Positions 1 to 5,289 of a stretch of 5,339 nt of DNA are shown here, piece by piece. The number at the start of each line of letters is the position of its first letter. Position 1 is the stretch's first letter. Below the pieces are notes generated by a model. That model was given only the letters and a program-made list of their open reading frames with translations, had not been told where the DNA came from and did not search any database. The stretch is from JAUVAV01 sp965371665 (lineage in GTDB: Bacteria; Oederibacteriota; JAAXVQ01; JAUVAV01). A program made the translations under genes and the position numbers. Location: NCBI GenBank assembly GCA_965371665.1, contig CBDUZI010000139.1, positions 1 to 5,339 of the forward strand, read 5' to 3'.

Positions 1-78
1 CACCTCCGAACTACAACATATGGGGGGTACCCACACTAAACCCGGAAGCGGCAAACTAATAAACCAACTCCGTCACCG

Positions 79-1500
79 TTACTTTACAGATATCTTCGCC
101 GGCCGCAGGCTATTTCCCGGCCGGGCAAGTTTTATTTCGGGTATTGCGGCCACCCGTTTTTTTGTTTTTATTACACCCATAGTGTATAGCCCCTTGGCCA
201 CTATATAATTCTTTCCCTGGCTATCTATACTCCAAAGTTGTTCCATATTGATCAGATAGTATAATCTTTTGTTCTTTGAAAAAAACTGAGGATAAAGCTC
301 TATCTCTTTCGGAGGAAGGACAAGTTTCGGGGGGGTGAAGTCCTTCTTTTCCATGGTATTAAGATCTATGAAAAAAATAGTATCAATTCCTTCGGCTTTT
401 TTCTTATAAACCCCGGCCACGTATTTTCTATCAGGTGATAAAAGTGCCCTGGTGACAATGGTTCCCTCTTTAAAACTATAAATAACTTCTCCTTCTTTGG
501 TTACAATATAGGTCCTATCTCGATCACCCTTCAGAAATAGCAAGGATCCATCTTCTGCCCACTCCCATTTCCAATTAAAATAATCATTACCCTCTAAACG
601 TATTTCTGAAATATACCTTTGTTCACTTCCATCGATATTAGCTATCCATATCTCCTTTCCAAATATTCCGCCTTTTTGATAAACCATTTTGTCTCCTAGG
701 GGAGAAAAAACCGGAGCTGCCCCGGCTGTTGTAACTGTGTCCCCCCAAGATAAAATTACTTGAATCCCGGTGTATATTTGAGGATTTTTACCATCTAAAC
801 CAACCCAATAAAATGGTTCTCCTGTAATAGGCGAATCAGGATAAGTATAATGAAAGAGTATTTTTTTACTATCTGGAAACCACCCGTCAAAATGTATTAT
901 ATAACTAGGTACATCTGGAAATGAAATTTCAACCTTCTCTGTGCCATCTTTTTTCATGATCCATAACCTGATAAAACGTAGATGTTGTCCAAGATAATAT
1001 TCTAGATCAAAGGCTTTATAAATTTCATATAGGATATACTCTCCGTCTGGTGATAATTGAAAATTATATACCTTTCCAATTCTTACTATTTCTTTATCAT
1101 CCAATGCCTTGCTAATATCTCCGCAATTTTTTTCATAATCTTTTCTATATGCCTCTAAATTTATCCTATATTTTTTATATTCTATGGCATCCGGCACTCC
1201 TGCTAAAGGAACTAAGGTTTTTGCGTTCTTTTTCCATAATTCTCCTTTTTGGTTAAGCCAATAAACTTCCTTGCCATCGGGTGAAAAAGCATAGCTTTCG
1301 ATATCTCCCGACCTTGTAATTTTTTCTTTGGCCAGGTTTTTATGTGTTACCCAAATATCTCCCTTTCTCAGAATAGCAATATCTTCTGGTAATTTTTTGT
1401 CCTTTAGTGATTCAGCATATCGCCAGCCCAAATAGCTTGCACTGATAAGAATTAATAAAACAACTATGCCTACATTTTGAGCAATAATAGGTCGTTTCAT
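79..1500 (-). CDS. Membrane-anchored TolB/PD40-like beta-propeller protein
   Basis: A 473-residue protein. Residues about 9-27 (VGIVVLLILISASYLGW core) form one hydrophobic segment after a short basic N-terminus (MKRP), so it is probably an uncleaved signal anchor with the rest outside the cytoplasm. The body carries recurring propeller-blade signatures: AFSPDGKEVYW, QLSPDGEYILY, GWFPDSKKILFHY, VFSPLGDKMVYQ followed by EIWIANIDGSEQR, and LLSPDRKYVAGVY. In the TolB and PD40 (WD40-like) families such SPDG...I/V-Y strands each mark one blade, so about six or seven blades are present. No catalytic motif is visible; a peptidase-type propeller would need an alpha/beta-hydrolase domain, which is absent. 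The ATG is supported by AAGGA on the minus strand (bases 1507-1511), 6 nt upstream. The gene is much more AT-rich than the plus-strand genes, and its last ~25 codons are visibly more GC-rich than its body. It stands alone on its strand. Likely role is binding or scaffolding at the cell surface; substrate unknown. Confidence 0.85.
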   Translation of the reverse strand: MKRPIIAQNVGIVVLLILISASYLGWRYAESLKDKKLPEDIAILRKGDIWVTHKNLAKEKITRSGDIESYAFSPDGKEVYWLNQKGELWKKNAKTLVPLAGVPDAIEYKKYRINLEAYRKDYEKNCGDISKALDDKEIVRIGKVYNFQLSPDGEYILYEIYKAFDLEYYLGQHLRFIRLWIMKKDGTEKVEISFPDVPSYIIHFDGWFPDSKKILFHYTYPDSPITGEPFYWVGLDGKNPQIYTGIQVILSWGDTVTTAGAAPVFSPLGDKMVYQKGGIFGKEIWIANIDGSEQRYISEIRLEGNDYFNWKWEWAEDGSLLFLKGDRDRTYIVTKEGEVIYSFKEGTIVTRALLSPDRKYVAGVYKKKAEGIDTIFFIDLNTMEKKDFTPPKLVLPPKEIELYPQFFSKNKRLYYLINMEQLWSIDSQGKNYIVAKGLYTMGVIKTKKRVAAIPEIKLARPGNSLRPAKISVK

Positions 1501-1548
1501 GGCTTTTCCTTCGTATCGGTGCTGGAGTTAGTTTATTATTTTAAACGC

Positions 1549-1641
1549 TTTGTATTTATACTGTTCTTCAACCGCTGGCATCGGCATTCGACGCTGGGCT
1601 ACTTGAGCCCCAATGAATTTGAAAAAAAATCAGCCGTTTAA
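1549..1641 (+). pseudogene. 3' remnant of an IS3-family transposase (OrfB C-terminus)
   Basis: Too short to be an intact gene, but the plus-strand frame ending in TAA at 1639-1641 reads FNRWHRHSTLGYLSPNEFE and then KKSAV. This matches the very C-terminal signature of IS3-family OrfB (DDE) transposases, typically F-Y-N-x-x-R-x-H-S-x-L-G-Y-x-S-P-x-x-F/Y-E. The similarity fades upstream of about 1549 (FVFILFFN in place of the usual FEYIEVFYN), and the catalytic DDE core and OrfA are absent, so only the stump of the element survives. Its 5' breakpoint lies within ~50 bp of the start of the minus-strand propeller gene, whose upstream region therefore overlaps IS debris. I could not identify a convincing right terminal inverted repeat downstream. 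Confidence 0.85.
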
Positions 1642-1728
1642 TCATGGTTGTAATTTAACCGAATCATGGTGAAATTGCAAGGTAAAAATTTAATCGAATT
1701 ATCCCATATCAAAGCCTTGCAGGGTAAA
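1640..1728. repeat. Interleaved short direct repeats downstream of the IS3 remnant
   Basis: Three pairs of direct repeats are packed into about 90 bp. AATCATGGT occurs at 1640-1648 and 1662-1670. AATTTAAYCGAAT occurs at 1652-1664 and 1687-1699 with one mismatch. TTGCARGGTAAA occurs at 1675-1686 and 1717-1728 with one mismatch. The order is A-B-A-C-B-C, which is more structured than chance AT-rich sequence. They could be sub-terminal transposase-binding repeats of the lost IS3 element, or operator-like sites; the sequence does not decide between these. Confidence 0.55.
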
Positions 1729-1997
1729 TAAAAGGCCCGGCAAGCGGCCGCCGGTTAGGTTAGGCAATATAAAAGAAAGGGGGGATAATTGGGGCCTTTT
1801 AAAGATTCTATGCAGGATCTTGGAAAAAAAACAAAATCAATGGGATGGCGGGTATGCAGGCAGATATGGACTAAGTTTTACTTGGAATGTCGGCCCAAAT
1901 TATGGACATATTTCGACAGTTAATTGAGTAATTGTGATTTGCTTATGCTCTTTGCTCTATGTTTAAGTCATTGGGATTTGATAGGAGGGTGATTTAA
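1729..1997. other. Intergenic stretch without a supported gene
   Basis: No gene is supported here on either strand. A 9-bp inverted repeat (AAAAGGCCC at 1730-1738, GGGCCTTTT at 1792-1800) encloses a G-rich 53-base loop. It might be the edge-to-edge remnant of a small element or a regulatory hairpin, but there is no T-run to make it a terminator. A 37-codon ATG frame at 1810-1923 has no good ribosome binding site and no recognisable motif. A possible weak promoter, TTGCTT followed after 17 nt by TTTAAG, lies at about 1938-1966 ahead of the strong ribosome binding site at 1983-1992. Confidence 0.4.
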
Positions 1998-2029
1998 ATG
2001 ACTTTAGCGCTCAGCTAAATGCCCCCCTC
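1983..2029 (+). promoter_or_regulatory. Strong Shine-Dalgarno, six-codon leader frame and foldable leader
   Basis: AGGAGGGTGA at 1983-1992 is close to a perfect anti-16S match and sits 5 nt before an ATG at 1998. That frame encodes only MTLALS and stops at TAA 2016-2018. GAGGG at 1985-1989 can pair with CCCTC at 2025-2029, which would hide the ribosome binding site. A smaller hairpin, TTTAGC (2003-2008) with GCTAAA (2014-2019), nests inside and covers most of the leader frame. It lies 59 nt upstream of the small Cys-rich gene, which itself has no clear Shine-Dalgarno. It may be a translated leader coupling to that gene, or the left-over start of a lost gene. Function is inferred only. Confidence 0.4.
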
Positions 2030-2076
2030 GGTAATCAAAAGATTATTAGAAAGTCACTTGTGGTAAAATCCAGAAT

Positions 2077-2349
2077 ATGAAAATGAATAAACGTTCCAGG
2101 CACAAATCCAGGCGAAACGGACCAAGGGCCGCAGCGGTTCCGGCCGGTTTTCATCCGCTCAGCAAGACAATGGCGGCTGTACTTGTGGCCCTGCAGAGAA
2201 AATTTGTCAATGTTGCGGAAGGGTACCAGAGGGATGAAGTTCGGGAATTGGCGCTGGAGTATTACCAGGCCCTGCGGCGGATGTTGCGGAGGAGCACGCC
2301 CGGCCAACGGCTGCTGACCCGCTGCTGCCATTGTGGAATTTTTTTCTAA
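2077..2349 (+). CDS. Small basic Cys-rich (zinc-ribbon-like) protein, frame-0 part
   Basis: A 90-residue reading frame starting at ATG 2077; a second ATG at 2083 is possible, and neither has a clear Shine-Dalgarno. The N-terminus is strongly basic (MKMNKRSRHKSRRN). A helical middle (DEVRELALEYYQALRRMLRR) leads to LLTRCCHCGIFF, where a TAA stops the frame immediately. In the -1 frame the sequence continues as LTHPGNRGREDLRCPFGC, then RQCWQREKSNGRSQ, until TGA at 2469-2471. From memory, and not checked, proteins ending CxHCGIFFLT...LRCPFGCR are a recurrent uncharacterised family with both cysteine pairs in one frame. The gene is therefore either frameshifted in a seven-T run or read through by programmed -1 slippage, giving about 131 residues. 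Two CxxC-like clusters suggest zinc binding, perhaps to nucleic acid. The C-terminal part diverges where it runs into the next locus. Confidence 0.6.
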   Translation: MKMNKRSRHKSRRNGPRAAAVPAGFHPLSKTMAAVLVALQRKFVNVAEGYQRDEVRELALEYYQALRRMLRRSTPGQRLLTRCCHCGIFF

Positions 2350-2369
2350 CCCACCCGGGCAACCGGGGG
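2340..2369 (+). promoter_or_regulatory. Candidate -1 ribosomal frameshift signal
   Basis: Read in the frame of the small Cys-rich gene, the sequence is T TTT TTC (2340-2346), a canonical X_XXY_YYZ slippery heptamer, followed at once by the zero-frame TAA (2347-2349). Seven nucleotides after the heptamer comes CCCGG (2354-2358), a GCAA loop (a GNRA tetraloop), and CCGGG (2363-2367). Two further C-G pairs (2351-2352 with 2368-2369) are possible if A2353 bulges. Spacing and stem position are as expected for a -1 stimulator. The -1 frame restores the second cysteine cluster. The simpler alternative is loss of one T from a homopolymer. Confidence 0.45.
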
Positions 2370-2471
2370 CGGGAAGATTTGCGCTGTCCGTTTGGCTGCC
2401 GGCAATGCTGGCAACGAGAGAAAAGTAATGGCCGCAGCCAAGGCTCAACTTATTTCGCATATCGGATATGA
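2350..2471 (+). pseudogene. Out-of-frame C-terminal part of the small Cys-rich protein
   Basis: In the frame -1 relative to 2077, codons from 2346 read LTHPGNRGREDLRCPFGC and then RQCWQREKSNGRSQ, ending at TGA 2469-2471. The CPFGC cluster completes the CCHC cluster left at the end of the upstream frame. The family-like character seems to end around 2440, after which the sequence becomes the start of the DIYAQR-repeat locus in another frame. The 3' end of this gene therefore looks joined to, or overwritten by, its neighbour. It would be expressed only by frameshifting at 2340-2346. Confidence 0.55.
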
Positions 2472-3381
2472 TGTTGGAGGTCATTTTATTGTTTACGGGG
2501 AAGGCTTTCGGCTGGTATCCGATGAAGCCGGCGGCGCGATTGTGGTGTGGGAGGATTACCGGAATGCTTTTTGGGATACGACCCCGCCTTCTGACCCCCA
2601 TTGGGCGCAGATTTATCTCTACGGCCAAAGGCTCGCTGCGGATGGCAGCTTGCTTTGGCCCGGAGGCACAAGCGGGCTTGCCATACAGGCCGGCGATTCG
2701 CTGGATCATGCCAATGCCACTATCTGCCCTATTGGAAGCGGCGATATCCTCGTGACCTGGGAAGACAACCGGAATTTGCCTGCCAGCGGCGTTGATATTT
2801 TTGCGCGCCGCGTGAATGCCGATGGCACCATGCCTTGGGCCTCAAGCGCGGTTGCAGTATGCAACGCGCCGAATGAGCAATGGTCGCCGGTTATTGCCGC
2901 AGACAGCGCGGGCGGGGGAATTATTGTCTGGCGGGACCATCGAAACAAAGAGAGCACGGGATGGGATATTTACGCCCAGCGGATTAATGGAGACGGCGTG
3001 CTGCAGTGGGCAGGCGATGCCGCGGTTTGCATTGCTTCCGGCGATCAGACGGATAAATTCGTGATCACCGCCGGCGACGGCGGAGCCATTGCCGCCTGGG
3101 TGGATGAACGCGATAGCGGAGATACGGGCAAGGATCTTTATTGTCAGCGGATCAATGCCGATGGCAGCATGGCCTGGGCCCCTGACGGAGTTGGGGTATG
3201 TACTGCTGTTGGCGACCAGTACAATATGCAGCTCTATCCTGATCAATTAATGGGTCTGCTGGTTGTGTGGCAGGATTACCGCAGCGCCGGCGCGGCGGAT
3301 ATTTACGCCCAGCGCATCGGACAGGACGGCCTGTTTAAATGGGCCTTGAACGGCGAAGAGATCTGCACGGCAGGCGGATGA
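2392..3381 (+). pseudogene. T9SS-type secreted repeat protein, segment 1 (five DIYAQR-type repeats)
   Basis: A 329-residue open frame from TTG 2392. That TTG lies inside the Cys-rich gene, and ATG 2428 is a more natural start, though no start is well supported. There is no signal peptide, although this protein class is exported, so the 5' end is probably missing. The body is a tandem repeat of about 57 residues. Each unit has GGAIVVWEDYRN-like, DIYAQRINADG-like, W and VCTA-GDQ-like stretches; the conserved W falls at residues 53, 123, 180, 236 and 293. Such repeats are likely beta-propeller or BNR-like blades; this is inferred from periodicity and from similar proteins in environmental bacteria. 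The frame ends at TGA 3379-3381 just after ICTAGG, where other repeats read GDQ. Removing one G at 3376-3377 gives GDEQS and rejoins segment 2. It is GC-rich, unlike the minus-strand propeller gene. Confidence 0.8.
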
Positions 3382-3733
3382 GCAGTCGCTTCCATTTATC
3401 AACAGCGGCCCCTTTGAGGGCGCCATCATGGTCTGGCAGGATAAACGGGCCGGAGACTTTGATATTTATGCCCAAAGTATGGCCAACCCGCCCTGGGAAC
3501 TGAGCGCCATCCAGCCCTCTGCGGCCATATGCGGGGAAGCCATTTCCGCCACCATTACCGGCACCCGGTTTATCTCCCACCCGCCGACCCAGGTTGAGTT
3601 AACTAAATCCGGCTTTTCTTCCCTGGCCGGCAGCAATATTGCCGTCCATGATGACGTCACTTTGTACTGTGATTTTGATCTGGCCGAAGCGCTGAGCGGC
3701 AAATGGAATGTGTCAATCAGCGACGCTGAATAG
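3380..3733 (+). pseudogene. T9SS-type secreted repeat protein, segment 2 (last repeat and a TIG-like domain)
   Basis: In the +1 frame relative to segment 1, reading from 3380 gives EQSLPFINSGPFEGAIMVWQ, then DKRAGDFDIYAQ, the sixth copy of the repeat. Its W lies 55 codons after that of repeat 5 once the extra base is removed. After WELS comes a domain starting AIQPSAAICGEAISATITG and ending KWNVSISDAE. It resembles an IPT/TIG immunoglobulin-like fold: I-x-P-x-x-G...V-T-I-T-G opening, closing W-N-V strand. An in-frame TAG at 3731-3733 stops this segment, and the same frame stays open and meaningful beyond it. ATG 3428 is the first start codon in the segment, but it is an internal methionine of a repeat and not a real start. 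Confidence 0.8.
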
Positions 3734-4339
3734 ACCAGCTCGCTTCAGGACGGGATTGCCCGCCAGATGAAAATCACCCGCTTCGAGCCTGCCGCCGCGT
3801 CTCCGGCCCAAAGCTTTTCCGCACTGGTATCGGGCCGGGGCTTTCGGAAAGACACCACCATAAAGCTCGTTTATCAGGCCCTGGAATTGATAGCGGCCCA
3901 GGCGGTGATTACAGCGGCCTCGATTCAATGCGTTTTTAATCCTGTTGGCAGCGAGCAAGGAGAGTGGGATTTAAAAGTGATTGATACCGACGGGATCGAG
4001 GCTGGCTTGAAGCAGGCTTTGGCCTGGGCCACGCCGGCGGTTTCGCCCACAATTGAAATCACAAACAATGAATTGCTTTTGTATCCGAACCCGGCCAGGG
4101 ACCAAATCCGCATAGCTTTACAGAGCCCGGCGCCAGGCAAGGCAGTTATCAGTTTTTACAACCCAGCCGGCGAAAGGGTATTAAAAATGGAAGAAAGTAT
4201 TGCTTCCGGGACTCATATAATATGGGCCGATGTTTCAGCGCTGAGCCCGGGAGTTTACTTTTGCCGGGCGGAATTGGGAGCAAGTTCAGGCAGTTCTGGC
4301 CATGTCCGGAAGATTAAAAAACTGGGGATCGTAAAATAG
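3734..4339 (+). pseudogene. T9SS-type secreted repeat protein, segment 3 (TIG-like domain and C-terminal sorting domain)
   Basis: It continues in the same frame after the TAG (TSSLQDGIARQMKITRFEP). A second TIG-like domain follows, roughly residues 3-78 counted from the ATG at 3767 (ITRFEPAAASPAQSFSALVSGRGF ... GEWDLKVID, read in two parts). Residues about 98-190 form a Por/type IX secretion C-terminal sorting domain: YPNPARDQIRI at DNA 4082-4114, then AVISFYNPAGERVL, LSPGVYFCRAEL and a basic end RKIKKLGIVK. In T9SS bacteria this domain directs outer-membrane export and is removed or linked to a surface anchor. The stop is TAG 4337-4339. The domain order (propeller-like repeats, two TIG domains, sorting domain) is normal for such adhesin-like proteins, so the three segments once formed one gene of more than 630 codons. 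Confidence 0.8.
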
Positions 4340-4341
4340 CG

Positions 4342-4362
4342 CCTGCCAGGTGAAAAGGCAGG
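4342..4362 (+). promoter_or_regulatory. Small hairpin between the two plus-strand loci
   Basis: CCTGCC at 4342-4347 and GGCAGG at 4357-4362 form a 6-bp stem with a 9-base loop, just after the stop of the sorting-domain gene. No U-run follows; instead the Shine-Dalgarno of the next gene begins 2 nt later. It is therefore unlikely to be an intrinsic terminator. It might protect mRNA or modulate translation of the NHL gene if the two are co-transcribed. Confidence 0.35.
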
Positions 4363-4377
4363 GAAGGAGAAGAAGCG

Positions 4378-5151
4378 ATGCTAATCAAAAGATTAAGCTG
4401 GTTATGTTTGTCAAGCCTGATATTTTTGTCGGCAAGCCTTTGTGCCTATTACACCAACCAGACCGCGGACGTGGTGATCGGGCAGCAGAACATGACAAGC
4501 GGAAGCGCTAATCAAGGCGGTAGCGTGCAGGCCAATACGCTAGATGGCCCTCGCGTTTCTTATAGCGATGGCACAAGGCTCTATGTTGCTGATTGTTATA
4601 ATCATCGAGTATTAATCTATAACCAATTTCCGAGCTCGAATAATGCCTTGGCTGATGTAGTGATTGGCCAGCCGAATATGACGAGCAATAGTTTCAATCA
4701 AGGGGGAAGCATGAATGCCAATACGCTATATTATCCTGATGGCGTGTATAGTGATGGCGCCAGGCTCTATGTGGCAGATGGCACTAATCACCGCGTATTG
4801 ATCTATAACCAGATTCCGAGCTCAAATAATGCTTCTGCTGATGTGGTTATTGGTCAGCCGAACATGGTGACCAATACGGCAAATCAAGGTGGAAGTCCGG
4901 GAGCCAATACTATAAATTGGCCTGTTGGTGTGTATAGTGATGGCACCAGGCTCTATGTGGCAGATCGCGGCAATCACCGGGTATTAATCTATAACCAGAT
5001 TCCGAGCGCAAATAATGCCTCAGCCGATATAGTAATAGGCCAGCTGGATATGACGCACAATAGTGTTAATCAAGGCGGGAGTGCGGGAGCCAATACGCTA
5101 TGTGACCCTGTGGGCGTGTATAGTGATGGCACTAGGAGCCTGAGCATTTAG
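4378..5151 (+). CDS. Secreted NHL-repeat protein, 3' end cut off by a mobile element
   Basis: A 257-residue frame. AAGGAG at 4364-4369, 8 nt upstream, supports ATG 4378. The N-terminus (MLIKRLSWLCLSSLIFLSAS, then LCA) is a signal peptide, probably cleaved after LCA; the residue before the Cys is Leu, so a lipoprotein is less likely. From residue 30 come 62-residue tandem units: residues 30-91, 92-153, 154-215 and a partial unit from 216. Each has ADVVIGQPNMTSN, NQGGS, ANT, GVYSDGTRLYVAD, NHRVLIYNQIPSSNNAS. LYVAD...NHRVLIYN is the NHL-repeat signature of six-bladed propellers that bind proteins, RNA or sugars. The fourth unit stops at DGTR; the last residues, SLSI, and the TAG come from the terminal repeat of the inserted element. 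An intact propeller would need more units, so the product is probably non-functional. It may have been co-transcribed with the pseudogene 38 bp upstream. Confidence 0.85.
   Translation: MLIKRLSWLCLSSLIFLSASLCAYYTNQTADVVIGQQNMTSGSANQGGSVQANTLDGPRVSYSDGTRLYVADCYNHRVLIYNQFPSSNNALADVVIGQPNMTSNSFNQGGSMNANTLYYPDGVYSDGARLYVADGTNHRVLIYNQIPSSNNASADVVIGQPNMVTNTANQGGSPGANTINWPVGVYSDGTRLYVADRGNHRVLIYNQIPSANNASADIVIGQLDMTHNSVNQGGSAGANTLCDPVGVYSDGTRSLSI
4465..5134 (+). repeat. 186-bp tandem repeats encoding the NHL units
   Basis: Units run 4465-4650, 4651-4836, 4837-5022 and a partial 5023-5134. Unit length is the same at DNA and protein level (186 bp, 62 codons). Stretches such as GTGTATAGTGATGGC and ATCTATAACCAGATTCCGAG recur almost unchanged, which points to recent duplication or gene conversion. 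Unit 1 differs most: it has GPRVSYSDG where later units have P-x-G-V-Y-S-D-G. Homologous exchange between units could change blade number. Confidence 0.85.
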
Positions 5152-5285
5152 TCGGTTTTTTAGGTTGTCATTCCCGAATGCTCGTATCGGGAATCCAGAA
5201 AAGCATTATTTTATAAGCATTGAAAAATCCTGGATTCCGGCTTTAAGCATGCCGGAATGACAAAACACACTAAATGCTCAAGCTC
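5136..5285. mobile_element. 150-bp MITE-like palindromic element inserted at CTAG
   Basis: GAGCCTGAGCATTTAGT (5136-5152) and its inverted partner (5269-5285) match at 16 of 17 positions. Both ends are flanked directly by CTAG (5132-5135 and 5286-5289), as expected of a 4-bp target duplication. Inside lie two hairpins: ATTCCCGA/TCGGGAAT (5170-5177, 5187-5194) and ATTCCGGC/GCCGGAAT (5234-5241, 5251-5258), each with a 9-base loop. They face each other, since GTCATTCC (5167-5174) pairs with GGAATGAC (5254-5261) and GGAATCCAG (5190-5198) with CTGGATTCC (5230-5238). No coding capacity exists, so it would need a transposase in trans. It interrupts the NHL gene and supplies its stop codon. Palindromic CTAG targets are known for some IS families (IS5 and IS1182 types come to mind); the parent family is not established here. 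Confidence 0.75.
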
Positions 5286-5289
5286 CTAG

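Noticed and set aside
18..78. Terminator or further gene downstream of the minus-strand propeller gene
   Set aside because: Only an 8-bp GGGTACCC palindrome is visible; there is no stem with a U-tract and no open frame with a start in this short end segment.
20..208. A 62-residue plus-strand frame
   Set aside because: It overlaps the 3' end of the propeller gene in antisense and shows no motif or ribosome binding site.
1810..1923. A 37-codon ATG frame in the intergenic region
   Set aside because: No suitably spaced ribosome binding site, no hydrophobic or known motif, and a length expected by chance.
2035..2709. A 224-residue open frame on the minus strand
   Set aside because: It lies antisense to the Cys-rich gene and the GC-rich repeat gene, has no ribosome binding site or recognisable motif, and is explained as a shadow of codon-biased plus-strand coding.
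2842..3246. A 134-residue minus-strand frame
   Set aside because: It mirrors the DIYAQR repeats (recurring INP/LGVNI words arise from the complement of the repeated codons), so it is a shadow frame.
3370..3385. Programmed frameshift at the repeat 5/6 boundary
   Set aside because: There is no slippery heptamer for -1 slippage and the required shift is +1 at GGA-TGA without a stimulator; a plain insertion, together with the later TAG, is simpler.
4342..4362. Intrinsic terminator after the sorting-domain gene
   Set aside because: The stem is only 6 bp and no T-run follows; a ribosome binding site follows instead.
4465..5134. Regular repeats resembling a CRISPR-type array
   Set aside because: The 186-bp units are in-frame coding repeats translating to NHL blades; there are no short repeats with unique spacers.
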